Source of the DNA: Dirofilaria immitis
Taxonomy: Eukaryota; Nematoda; Chromadorea; Rhabditida; Onchocercidae
Reading direction: 5' to 3'
Assembly: GCA_024305405.1 (NCBI GenBank)
Contig: JAKNDB010000103.1
Coordinates: 3,410,001 to 3,474,000 of the forward strand
Length of the DNA: 64,000 bases
Shown: piece after piece, positions 52,801 to 63,951 of the stretch
Numbering within the stretch: the stretch's first letter is position 1
Layout of the letters: each line of letters opens with the position of its first letter
Made by a program: the position numbers and the translations under genes
Notes under the pieces: generated by a model
Seen by the model: only the letters and a program-made list of their open reading frames with translations
Told to the model about the DNA's origin: nothing
The model's database searches: none

Positions 52801-53022
52801 TAATCAATCAACAACTAAGGTTGGTAAATCTCTAGGAAAGACTAAGATTCATAAATACGTTACAGATAAAGTAATTTTTTTTGATTTATAATATTTATTT
52901 ATGAAGTAATTTCCAATTTAATTTTAAAAATAAACCTGTTGTTTCGGTAGTCCGCAAAATGATCCATGAATCGCCTGATTGATTGCTGATGAACCTTGCA
53001 ATGTCAAGTTATACAAATACAT
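34836..53022 (-). CDS. SF3B3: Splicing factor 3B subunit 3 (SAP130)
   Basis: About 26 exons on the minus strand, from [20 protein letters not shown] (52936-53022) to the C-terminal [11 protein letters not shown] (stop 34836-34838), identical in ending to human SF3B3. Landmarks in order: [18 protein letters not shown] and [18 protein letters not shown] (52.05-52.22 kb), [20 protein letters not shown] (51.3), [17 protein letters not shown] (50.9), [11 protein letters not shown] (50.68), [19 protein letters not shown] (49.0), [17 protein letters not shown] (48.35), [17 protein letters not shown] (46.95), [20 protein letters not shown] (46.65), [18 protein letters not shown] (38.4), [14 protein letters not shown] (36.68), [19 protein letters not shown] (35.7) and [17 protein letters not shown] (35.45). 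SF3B3 is a three-beta-propeller scaffold of the U2 snRNP SF3b complex. The donor at 50806 is GC (TCAG|GCATGT). Three one-base deletions are apparent (plus-strand runs 45230-45235, 46872-46876, 49411-49415); all three restore strong homology when corrected. The 38.69-45.18 kb intron contains a GPCR gene on the other strand. Confidence 0.96.
38691..41671. other. SF3B3 intron, non-coding part
   Basis: AT-rich intronic DNA. It holds a two-copy direct repeat with TCAAATCAAATCAATCAG (about 38960-39010) and two imperfect 60-base copies (about 39897-40017). A 14-base SL1-like segment lies at 41283-41296. No exon for either strand's gene was recognised. Confidence 0.5.
41283..41296 (+). other. SL1 spliced-leader-like segment
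   Basis: TACCCAAGTTTGAG is an exact match to the 3' 14 bases of the nematode SL1 leader, and a GGTA just before it recalls the leader's GGTTTAAT start with a shortened middle. What follows is not the SL1 RNA gene: the GTAAAC donor and the rest of the SL RNA are missing. It lies in the SF3B3 intron, 376 bases before the GPCR start codon. It may be a relic of a retroposed trans-spliced mRNA or a chance match. Confidence 0.5.
41672..44882 (+). CDS. Biogenic-amine-receptor-like GPCR nested in an SF3B3 intron
   Basis: Exons, approximately: 41672-41918 (N-terminus, TM1, start of TM2), 42270-42616 (TM2-TM4), 42896-43067 (TM5), 43332-43469 and 44078-44141 (third cytoplasmic loop), 44480-44882 (TM6, TM7, tail). 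TM1 is [22 protein letters not shown]2 continues [13 protein letters not shown] across a splice. TM3 has [17 protein letters not shown], with the Asp expected to bind the amine, followed by [11 protein letters not shown], a DRL in place of DRY. TM4 has [14 protein letters not shown]5 has [13 protein letters not shown] with the amine-receptor serines. TM6 reads [10 protein letters not shown], and TM7 carries [16 protein letters not shown]. The N-terminus has NKT and NNS glycosylation sites inside a duplicated EEWNKT block. Ligand class (octopamine, tyramine, dopamine or serotonin) cannot be decided. One base seems missing at the T run 44663-44668, between TM6 and TM7. Exon 42009-42269 in front of TM2 is intronic. 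Confidence 0.82.
41675..41756 (+). repeat. Internal duplication in the GPCR N-terminus
   Basis: Two copies of a segment encoding CTYEEWNKT / YTYEEWNKT, about 42 bases apart, share AAGAATGGAATAAAAC. The duplication is in frame and doubles an N-glycosylation site in the predicted extracellular part. Confidence 0.8.
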
Positions 53023-55410
53023 TGAATTCTCAGAATTTTGTTTGCTTTTGCTTTATGCGATCTGTAACTTATGTTTAACATTTCATTAATTCCATCTAAT
53101 AAATTTTTTTATAACAATAAGTAATTAACACTTCCAAACGATGAGTAAAAAAATACATAATTATGAGTAATATTGCAACAAAAAGTGACAAATATTTAGC
53201 CTAATCAGAGCCAATGATAAATGAAGAGCTAACAGAAGAATCACGATAACATTAAGTGATTACACTATTTATTTTATTCAATCTAAGCAATTTATAAACT
53301 ATCATTTGCAGTGATAATGGAACATATTTATCTTAAACAACTACTGATATGTTGATAAATAAAGTTAAATTCTGAACAATAGGCAACAAAACAATAATAA
53401 AAATCATGATTGATAGAAAATTTCTAGCTGCACTGATAAGGTAAAATTGCTTTCTCAATCAATGATAAGGTTGCAATTTTGAATAGAAATTTTAAGGAGA
53501 AAAATATAATTACGAGGTAATATATATGTTACCCATGTAAAGCGTATAGAGGTTTTTTTGCAGATTATATTTATTGCATTGGAGAAAACAAAGCAAGCAC
53601 GAGTTTCTATCATTCATCGAAATATCTTCAGATAATTTTGATCATATCTTCAGATTGATATTTTAGAAAAGCAAAGAAAAAGTTCAATTCTCACTTAAAA
53701 TTTAAAATTGAAAAATCAAATAATTAAAGTTGAAAATTCAAATAATGTCAGCGGAAAAAAAAACTCATCCATCATTAAGCAAAACGTGACCCTTCACCCC
53801 ACCAACTTGTCTATGAAATGCTTTCAATCACTGCTACATTTAATAAGTTGCAATGATTTCGCCATTCTCAATCTATCATCACATTATCTATCATCATTTT
53901 CATCAATCTTTATAGCATCCTTCATTACATATTATCTCCCATCCTCTATGTCTAACTCTATCAGAGCATATAGCGCAGTATTTCCCGACCTGTCTAATAT
54001 TTAACAATATCTTACTTTCATTCATCCTCCCACATATATACAATCCCAAAATGACAATAACTCTAACTCTCTTCATTTACCATATTATTTCATGCATTCA
54101 GCAATTTTGATTAATTTACGAAATCAGCAAATTGCATGCAACGAATCGTTGAGACGCAAAAAGAAATTTCGATATTTATTAAGAAATAAGTACAAAATGA
54201 AGTAATTAGATTAGTTTTAATTTGAAAAGAAACTTTTTTGAAGTTTTCTTTCAATCAAAGTTAGATTATGAAGGATGATAACGGTGATAAGCAGTGATTA
54301 CATTTTAAAAATAAACCTATTACCTCAATTTTGCATTTAAAATATTGCTGATAATAAAATTTGCTAAAAAGCTTGCTTTTGTTAAATTACAGTAACAATT
54401 TTTTACATTCCTATCATTCATTCATCTTTATGCAAATTTATTTTTCCCAAAAATTTTTATATTTCTAATTTATGAACAAAAAAAAAAAAAAAAAGAAAAA
54501 GAATCTACAATAATAGAAATGCAAAATTAGAATTAACTTATCAATTATTATCGATAAAAAGTAAATTTTGATAATCCAAAAGACTGGAAAATGAAAAATG
54601 CAACCTTGATTAAGTGTTGTTTAGAAAAAAATGATATGATAAATTTTAAATTTATCATATCACTTATTTTTTGAATGAAATTTTTCACCTTCAGTGAACG
54701 CAGTTAAAACGAAGAAAAAAATTGAAAATATCAGAAAAATAAGTCGAGAAATGATCAAACGATCGAATAATGTAATTTCATAATTGTATATTCTAAATTA
54801 ATCATTTTTGAATTTTGTATATTTTGATTTTAATACTTACAAATATTATCGAATCTAAAATATTAAAAGTAGTACTTAAAAAAAAAAAATTTTTTGTTTT
54901 GTTTATTTTCAAATGTTTCTAATATTGAATGCAAAAATTATATCAAAAAAATACGCAAATTGTTGAATTGAAATATTTTAATTTTAAATTGAAATACATT
55001 CCAATTTTGAAGTAAAATATTTGTGCTGTTGAAAGTGAAATATTTTAATTTCAAATTAAAATATATTTTAATTTAAAAGTAAAATATTTTGATTGTTAAA
55101 ATAAAATTCAAATTAAAATATTTCATTTTTAAAATGAAATATTTTCATTATTTCCATTTTGATAAATAATACACATTTTAAATTTGATATATTATTGTGA
55201 TCGTAAAGATTTATACGTATTAAAAGGAGAAATCAATCAAAACTTTTCGTTATTAAAGTATTAATATGCCTTTTGTCATTTTGTTACAAATCCAATTCAA
55301 ATTATATTTGTGTGAAAAAAAAATTTTTTTTAATTAAACGAAATTTTGAAAACATTATGAAAACTTGCTATAATATGAAAAAATCAACAATTCTTATAAC
55401 AATATGATAC

Positions 55411-55502
55411 TTATTGTTATTGTTATTGTTATTATTATTGTTATTGTTGTTGTTATTGTTATTGTTATTATTATTGTTTGTTATTGTTGTTATTTATTGT
55501 TA
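55411..55502. repeat. TTATTG/TTATTA microsatellite
   Basis: A run of TTATTG and TTATTA units with two TTG interruptions, about 90 bases long, in intergenic DNA. Confidence 0.92.
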
Positions 55503-56604
55503 GCTTGAAATTTTATTATTAATATAAATTAGATTTTTAATAGATAGATGAATTATCATATATATATATATATATACAGGGAAAATATGATATAAAAGAC
55601 TGGTTTCTTCTTGATATTACGAGATAATGTTTATTTATATACAATTTGAATACAAATGTTAGGTATTTCTTTTTCAGATATGTGTACATACACATTCAAC
55701 AACTTTTCATATATCAAATCAATTGTCAATTGATCTGTTCAATCAAGATCACTTTTCATATGTATTTTATAAATATCAACAATTAATATAATTCATATTT
55801 ACTACAAAACTAATCGTGATTTTGTTAGAAAAAATTTAATTTGAAATTTTTTTTTTTTAATTTTAAAATTCAATCAAATCGTACATAAATAATCGTCCTT
55901 GATAAATTGTTCGATGGTGTAGTAACGCTGATACGATATGAATTTATTCGTAGTAACTTTTAGGATTAACAAAATATAACTATTTTCTTGGTTTTTTTTC
56001 TTAGTTTGCTTGGCTGATAAAATTAACGCCATATTTCTTCACGCCTTTTCACGTAAATATCAAACATCATGTCAAATATTTACAGCGAATCATTCTAAAA
56101 ATCTTCACGATAATTGATGAAATTAAATCAAATCCTTACTCAATCATATTTATTAATCTCGAAGTTTTGCTATTTGTTTAATTGAAACGATTGGGTTTTT
56201 TTCTCTCTCTCTTTTTAAATTAAATTTCAAAAGTTTCAGAAAAAATTTATGCAAAAGAAATTATCAGCGATTCGAAATGAATTTCTTCTTGTCAAAATTT
56301 TCTTGTATATTTGTTTATCATATCAATTAAACATTTAATTTTTTTATTTTTTTTAAAAATTTGCTGTCAAAATTTAACAATTTATATTTCTTGCCAATGC
56401 TTATCGTTCAATGCAATATTGTTATCTCAAAAAATTATTTATTTCATTGAATTAAATGAAAATTTATTAATTTTTTTCCCATAATTTTTGAATGGATTTA
56501 TGAGTGATCACATTTTTATTTTTAAAATTTTTTTTTCAATTTCAAAAAATGAAAAATTAAGAAATTTAGCGAAATTTTTATTCATTCATTTCGGCTAATT
56601 AATT

Positions 56605-56692
56605 CGAGAAAGTATCACAGGTAAAATGAGTGATCGAGAAAGTATCACAGGTAAAATGAGTAACCGAGAAAGTATCACAGGTAAAATGAATA
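56605..56692. repeat. Tandem repeat, 3 x 30 bp
   Basis: Three head-to-tail copies of a 30-base unit containing CGAGAAAGTATCACAGGTAA. The first two copies are nearly identical; the third changes at its end (ATGAATAAT for ATGAGTGAT). The preserved identity suggests a recent expansion. Each unit contains a CAG|GTAAAA that looks like a splice junction, but the region is intergenic. Confidence 0.9.
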
Positions 56693-57289
56693 ATTTCGAT
56701 GAAATAATAAAATATTGTAAAAAATAGCAATTAAAAGTTATTTATTCAAATATTAATTTATTTAATATTTCATACATTTTTGTCATATTTATACATTTTC
56801 AAATATGCAATAGATGCGATGATATTAGCCGATAATTGAATGATAATTATGAAAAAAAATCATTCAATCAAATCAACGAATAAAATGATTTAATCTATAT
56901 CAAAAAGCTAATCCTAATCCTTATCTTTTTTTTGACTTTTTCTAATCTTTTTCCCAATCGAATACTTTTTATGAAAATAATTGATTATATTCTAAATTTT
57001 TTTCAATATTTATCGTAATATTCATAATCATAATATACTAATTTAATCGGACGAATAATTGATTAAATCAAAACTTTTTCAAAATTATTGTTAAATTTAA
57101 AATAAACGAAAAAAGTCGAAATATTTTGCAAAAAATAAAAATTACAAATTAGCATAAATGATCATGTTATTATTCTTATTACTATACTATTCTATTGATC
57201 ATTATTGATTTTTATAATCGTTCCTTTTTTAAAAAAAGAAATCATAAAATTGATTTTTTAGATAAGTTAAAAGAGAGAAACCAACTAAA

Positions 57290-58470
57290 ATGTCATCAAC
57301 AAATACAACACTATCAACTCTATCAGATTATTCTACCGTTAAAATTACTCTACCGTTTATCGTTGAAAATTTTCGTTATAAACGACAATTATGGCATATC
57401 TATGATTACGATGACTATTATTACGGATATGGATTGTATGTTTGCAAATAATTTATATCAGTAGTAATGAATTATCAATAATTATTATGATAGAGAAGGA
57501 AAAAAAAGAAAAGGGAAAAGAAAATTTAAATTTCATTTTTAATTTTTTTTTCATTTTAATTATTTCTTCTAAATGAAATAATAATATATTATAAGAAAAA
57601 AAAATTTGAAATATTTTTATTAAATTTTTATTCGTTTTTTTGTCTCTCAGAATTAATCGATTTTTTTATTTTCAAATTTATTTATTATTTGTTTTTGTAA
57701 TTTTGGAAAATTTAAATCAAAAATTTTTTTCTTTAAGTTTTTTTGTTTCAAATTCAATTATTTGCCTAAATAAAATAATTTTAGGAAAATGTTTATATTC
57801 AAATAATTCTCGAAAAAAGTTTTTGATATTGATTTAATTTATATTAGAAAAAGTATTTTGTTATTTTTTTTTCAGCCAATTAAGCCGAATAATCCTCATT
57901 ATTTTGATATTAATAGCATTATTCCTATGCTGTTTGATACCGTGTATATGTTCGCTTGGAATTTGGTTTGCCGGTTGGTTTGGTTTACGTAATCAAACTA
58001 TCACTAAAGGTAGTAATAATTCATCAAATCCTAATGCCTATAGATCACCACCACCACCACAACAACAACAACAACAACAACAACCACAACAACAACCACA
58101 ACAACAACCACAACCACAACAACAACAACAACAACCACAACCACAACAACAACAATCTAATATACCACAAAGTGAGTTATGCTACTTGTTTATTTAAAAA
58201 TCGAGAATTAATTTAAGTAATAAAAACTCTTGTAAATTTCTTGTAAATCTAAAAGCTATCAAATTTTATAAAATTTAATAAATTTTCTAAACAAAATTCT
58301 TCAATTTCTTCTTTTCAGATTCTGCACCATCTCGATCGGGTAATTCAACCGGACATACGAATACGTATATTTATGAAGAAAAACGTAGCGATCGCTACTA
58401 TCAACGACCACCATCACCACGTTCATATGATGAAGAATATCGACGATATTTTACATCTTCTAAATTATAA
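57290..58470 (+). CDS. Small single-pass membrane protein with Gln/Pro-rich tail
   Basis: Three exons join in phase to 198 codons: 57290-57439, 57877-58171, 58319-58470 (stop 58468-58470). The N-terminal 50 residues contain DYDDYYYGYG, rich in Tyr/Asp. One helix follows (ILILIALFLCCLIPCICSLG), Cys-rich and running into IWFAGWFGLRN. The cytoplasmic-looking tail has SSNPNAYRSPPPP, then a CAA/CCA-coded Gln/Pro tract of about 35 residues, and ends YYQRPPSPRSYDEEYRRYF. No signal peptide is evident and the family is not recognised; the layout of Cys-rich helix plus Pro/Tyr tail recalls Shisa/CYYR-type adaptors, but that is only analogy. The exon 1 donor as drawn is GTTTGC. A better GTATGT four bases earlier would need one extra T in exon 2, possible given the base-loss pattern elsewhere. 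Confidence 0.65.
58049..58155 (+). repeat. CAA/CCA codon repeat (poly-Gln/Pro)
   Basis: A trinucleotide array of CAA broken by CCA, coding for Gln with scattered Pro in the protein above. Other frames would give poly-Asn/His or poly-Thr/Asn and are not used. Confidence 0.92.
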
Positions 58471-60094
58471 TAAATAAGATAAATTCATGCATATTTTTTA
58501 TTTCTGGAATTTCCTTCTTTTTTTTTCCTCAAATTGTTATCATTAAAATTATCATGAGAAATTTCAAAACAATATCAAACAAAAAAAAAATTGGACTATA
58601 ACAGACAAAATTTAATTTCAAAATTATGCATAATTATTTGAAATATACATTCTCATTCCTATTTACTTTATTTAAATTTCCAATTTTTAATAGATTGCTT
58701 TCGTTTTGTTCGTTATTTCTTTCCAATTTTTTTTTTCAAAAGATAAATTTGCTGATTAGGTAATATTTATTTAATCGGGATCATGGTTTCGAGATTTAAT
58801 AAATTTTTGATTTATGCATTTGCTTAATTACTTAATTAATATATTTTGATAAGAAATATAAGTGATAATAGAATGCTTTATATGTAAAAGATTTTTCTTC
58901 AAATAAACATTATAATATTGTTATCAGAGCAATTAACATTATTTTTTCTTTGAATGATAATGCATTTTTTTAAAGAAAGAAAAGATATTTAAAAAAAAAT
59001 TAATTTCCTATATTTTCGCAAAATTATTTTTTAGCAAATGGAAGAAAAGTTTAGAAATGAAAAGTTCAAACAAAATAAATTTCAATACATTGTCGTTCTT
59101 GTTACTGTTGTTTATTTTATTTTTTTTTTTTTAAATATAAAGGAGTGCAGCAGTACTTGATAAAAATGAAACAGTAAATAAGTTTTGTATACTTCAAAAA
59201 AATAATAATAATAATAAAATCAATTAATGTTATTTGCCCTATAACACATATTTCTTCAAGTCATGGATGACAATTTACTAATGATATCATTTATCATTTA
59301 TAATGCATCGAATATGGCATACATTTAGAGATAAGGAAATCTAAAACCTTTTTTGAAATTTTATAGCATTAATATCATCAAGAGATATAGCTACTATAAA
59401 TGCAACATGTTATCTCTCCCGATTCCTTTCCTCCGTTACCTTTCTTTTTTTTTTAAATTTTTGCTTGATTCTGTTATCGCTCATCTGAACTATCATTATT
59501 AAAAGATGAAAATTTCTTTTCACACGATCCTAAATTTTTAAAAATCCGTATTCCAGTACATTCCAAAATGCAATAAAAATTTTTCCTGAAAAATATGAAT
59601 TGTAAAAATTCAGAGCAAACTCTTTTTTTACTTTCATAGAAAACTCATACTATAAAAAATCCAAAGAATTTTTAATTTCTCTAATAATCAACGCTTCCGA
59701 TATAAAACAAGTCGAAGGATAAAACTTTTCAATATATGCCAAAATGAAATAAACAATAATCAGAAATTTTTAAATACAACGAGTTCAATTATCTTATTCT
59801 TAAAGCATACATATTCAATTATTTTCTTTTTCTAAAAATATCAAAATTTATTCAGAAATTTCTGAAAATTCAACTTCCTTTTTAGGATAAAATATTTAAA
59901 ATATTTTTAAAATAATGAATATATAAATTATTTAAAATAATGAATATATTAACAACTTTAAAAATGAAACAAGAAATCAATACAAAAATAATTAAGAATG
60001 AGAGCTACTATAAATTAATTTCTAGTAGAAGTAATCTTAATAAAAATCGAGAAGATATGCAACAGCTTTTTCTTCACATGTCTTTTCTCTGTTG
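58471..60094. other. Convergent intergenic region
   Basis: Lies between the 3' ends of the Gln-rich membrane protein (+) and citrate synthase (-). Only homopolymers, an AAT microsatellite (about 59202-59217) and probable 3' UTR sequence were seen. Confidence 0.5.
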
Positions 60095-63000
60095 TCAATC
60101 TTTGGCAACCAATTTCATAAGGCCGTCGGTTGAATGAGATTTGGGACGTTCAAGTGGCAGACCCATTGCACGAGACCATATCAACTGCGACAAGCAACCC
60201 AATGCACGCGATACACCAAACAGTACAGTGTAGAATGACATCTCTTTCATACCATAATACTGAGTAGCACCCCAGAATGTGCATCCACATTTGGCCATGG
60301 ATTCTTAGCCTGGGATAATCATAGCAGTTCATAACTGATCAAACCATTTTAAGTGTAAAAATCAATGTTTTTTTATTTATTTTTTCTAAATCATTAGGGA
60401 CCGTAAAATATCAAGGACCATTAAATACTTAAAATCAGGAAGTATCTTCATTTTAGCCGCAGAATCCTCCAAAATTAAGATTACAAACTCTCAACGGATT
60501 TTCGATTTTTCATAATTGTACTACACCTTTCCTTGCTTCAAAAGAATATCAGGAGTAAATTCATAGAGCTTCGAAACAAGATGGAACATTGGGTCCTTCG
60601 GAAGATGTTTCAAGGCAAATTCTCGCTGGCAGGTATATCGTGGGTCTGTTTTACGCAGCACAGCATGACCATAACCTGGTACTACCTGAAATGACCACAT
60701 TGAAAATTCAAAATGTTATTGCAGTTTAATGTTACTGATTCGTAGCATCATAAACTTTTTTTTAAAACTATCTCAGAGGTCATTACGTTAAAATTTCACC
60801 TGTCCACTCTTCAGATGATTCCATATCCAATCACTCAGCTGTTGATCAGTGTAATTATCGCCTAATTCTTTTCTGCATTTGGTTAAGAATATCAGCACCT
60901 GAAGTTTAGAAAAATAATTTTGGAAAAGTACAAAAAATCCAATCGAAAAATTTCACCATTTTATAAACAATGTTTAGGAAATAATTTGCCAAAATGCTTG
61001 TTAAAGAGTAAAAATAATTGCAGAAAACGGAATTATTCAGTTAAATATGCAGATAACTCTTATGAATGTATGGGAAAATTAAATTAAAACAATAATCAGT
61101 TAATGCATTTTAAATCATAGGTGAATAAAGTGCACCTCTTGATTAGCCAAGCCATGCAATGGCCCAGCAAGTCCAGCCATAGCAGCAGAGAACGAAAGAT
61201 ATGGATCTGACAAAGCAGATCCGACCAGGTGCGACGTATGCGCAGAAACGTTACCACCTTCATGATCGCTATGGATTGTGAGATATAAACGCATAAGCTC
61301 GGTGAAATTTGGATCGTTGAAACCAAGCATCGATGTAAAATTGGCAGACCAGTCAACTGATGAATTTACTACACTCGCCAATGTACCTGAAATTGTTAAA
61401 TTTGATTTTCTGAAAAGTTTCAAAAGTTTTTGAAATAATTCCATGAATAAATAAATATGAATTTTCTTCAAAAATTGACTGATTTTGCAAATAATAACAC
61501 TATTTTTAATTGTCAACAAAATGGCGGAAATTACAACAAATTAAGGTAAAATCAGCATACTATTTCATGTTAACAATTTTCGGAAGATGAATAATTTCAA
61601 TAACTAAGCTTCATATAAATTATTCAAAAATTTACCGTCTTTGTATAAATTTCGGTAAATAAGTGCAGCAATCGTAGGTAATTTTGCTAGAAGTCTCATA
61701 GCATCATCGTATACATACTCCCAATATTTGGCTTTTTGTACTCCACTACTATAAGCCTAAAAATATCATGTGGACCATTAATGAAATTTGACTTTAATTG
61801 AACTTGTTGAAAGAAATCTGTCGTTACAAATGATTAACAAACAGGAAGTAACTTACACTAGCTCTAATCCTTTTATCCGCATCTTAAATCACGAATGTTT
61901 CTACTTTTCTTACTATAAACTCATATCACTATTATTTTGCAATAAATCATTTTTGTAAATAGAAAATTCTCTTCAACTGCTTGCAGCAAAGTTAATCATA
62001 AGTAAAAATATTGCAATTCATCAAAAAAAAATTTGCATTTAAATATAACAAATGCTGTCAGGATTCTTATGTTCTACATACTTCGGCAAATTTACTCTCA
62101 CAGTTAAGAGCAGCGATAGCAGAAACAAACTGCGCCATAGGATGCAAATTGTTCGGAAAATTGCAGATCATTTGTTCGACATGTTTTGGTAGATCTGCAT
62201 GAGCAGCCCATTCCCTACTGAAATTATAAAAAAATATTTTAAAATATCGCTGAAACCGAAAATGGCTATGGAAGAATTTTACTATCGGCCATTAAGTGAA
62301 CCGACATATTTATCCCTAAAATTCATGTGATGCAACAAAAGAAGAAAATTCGAAAATTTACCGCAAGTTTCCAAAGTATTTCTTTGAAGAAATTTATCGC
62401 TATATTTCTAATATGCACTTATTAACCATGTAAATGTATATCGAAAATCTATCGAAAGTGACTTGCATTCAAATTTAATGCATTTTAATTACTATAATAT
62501 ATTCCAATTAATTGCCCATTAATATAATTTTGTTTTAAGGATACATAATGAAGTAATTTTAAATTACTTTTAAGGAGTTAAAAACTTAATAACATCTAAC
62601 AAAAATACCTGACTGCTGTAGTTTGGGCTTCATTCGGAATATCACCAGTGCATAACAGCCACCAAATTCCCTCTGGTAAAGGTTCCTCACCTCCTTTTGC
62701 TTTAGGTAACATTTTTTGGCATTCTGGGATAGAATAACCGCGGAAGCGTATACCCTCTACAGGATCTAGCACAGACGTCTCAGTTACTAATGCCTGAAAA
62801 TTAATTTCATCGAAGTCATTTTTGAAAAAGAGAATTCTTTTTCGTTCTGAAAAACTTCATTTTTTTTGGATTTTCTATAAACTGCAATATTTTGAAAATA
62901 ATGCTGCTTCTTTATAGATTACAGTGGTTTATTGATTCATTACGACACTCTATCTATATCATATTTTTTTATTCTCTTTTAAAATTGTTTCAAACCAGAC

Positions 63001-63811
63001 ATATGCTAAAAGCATCAAAATTTCAAATAATTATCTGTACTTAATCTACTGATATCCTAAATTTGTGCACAAATAATGACCGTTTAATTCAAATTGAGAT
63101 CTCTTAAGATATTTCACTAATTTTTTTCCATAAAATACTCTGACTAAAATATAAATTAAAAAAAAGAAAAAAAGAACCTTTAAAGTTCTCATTCCACCAT
63201 AAAGCATATCCACTGTTACATTTTGAATTACTGTTGCACCGTGCTCTTTTCGAAATTCCTGAACCTTCTCATTATGAGTTGAAATTTTCTGAGCAAGCAC
63301 CTAAAGTAATAGAAACATTTGGTAAAGAGGCATAAATTTCATGAAATATATCTATATTTTCTGAAATTTCCAAGAAAAAAGAAAGTTTCTGAAAGAAATC
63401 CCACTCGAAATTATCGATTTTACAATAGTATATTCTTGAAATGTAAATATTAAAAATATGAAAAAAACCCACTTCTTTGAGATTTGTTGTTGAAGACGCT
63501 GTTGAATATTGAATGCATGCTGCCAAACCCTACAAATATTATTAAAAATGAACCGATGAAATTTTCAGGAACCGGAAATTTTATCAAAATTAAAAACATG
63601 AAAATTCTCATGATATCACCAATGCTTAAATAATGATAAAAGGAAGTTTATTCGACTGAATTTAAAAAGATCTCGACAAAAGCATATAGTAATGAGTATT
63701 AAATTAATATTAATGATATGTAAATAATTGAAACCAATTAAAACTAAAGTCGAAGCTACATACTTTTAATTGAGATCTTGTACAAATACGAATTTTCGCA
63801 GTAAAAGCCAT
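60095..63811 (-). CDS. CS: Citrate synthase, mitochondrial
   Basis: Ten exons on the minus strand, about: 63777-63811, 63475-63531, 63177-63301, 62613-62795, 62083-62220, 61639-61758, 61136-61387, 60801-60900, 60527-60688, 60095-60309. The start [17 protein letters not shown] is a basic mitochondrial presequence. Diagnostic segments: [46 protein letters not shown], the active-site [10 protein letters not shown] (His274 in pig numbering), [17 protein letters not shown] (His320) and [14 protein letters not shown] (Asp375), then [19 protein letters not shown] and [16 protein letters not shown]. All three catalytic residues are present. It condenses acetyl-CoA with oxaloacetate in the matrix, the first step of the citric acid cycle. 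One base seems missing near 60272-60275, between GVLL and QYYGM; otherwise the frame is intact. Identity to animal citrate synthases is high throughout, so this is the host nuclear enzyme and not a Wolbachia gltA. Confidence 0.97.
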
Positions 63812-63907
63812 TATACAAATAATAGTTGTGTTTCATGAGAAGGTTTCAAATTTTGAACAGAACTGAAATTTGAAATTGCAATAAATTATATCAAAGTCAA
63901 CAAAAAC

Positions 63908-63951
<44 letters not shown>

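Larger units (their letters stand above)
53023..57289. other. AT-rich intergenic region between divergent genes
   Basis: Separates the 5' ends of SF3B3 (-) and the Gln-rich membrane protein (+). It contains palindromic AAATATTTTAATTTTAAATT-type stretches (about 54960-55150), a TTATTG microsatellite (55411-55502), an AT run (55558-55576) and a 3 x 30 bp repeat (56605-56692). An open frame at 53708-54004 shows no supported homology. Both promoters must lie within this stretch but no element was identified. Confidence 0.5.

Noticed and set aside
53708..54004. 98-codon plus-strand frame, with short minus-strand stretches resembling an ankyrin start (SGNTALYALIEL) and a Cys-rich motif (CAICSDR)
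   Set aside because: The plus frame is Ser/Ile/Leu-rich with no domain. The minus stretches are in different frames, short and interrupted by stops; the Cys spacing does not fit a nuclear-receptor finger. Too weak to annotate.
57956..58216. Frame reading poly-His/Asn through the CAA/CCA array
   Set aside because: The Gln/Pro frame is the one that joins in phase with the upstream helix exon and the downstream exon.
60095..63811. Citrate synthase as a Wolbachia gltA transfer
   Set aside because: It has ten spliceosomal introns, a mitochondrial presequence and animal-type active-site segments, so it is the host gene.
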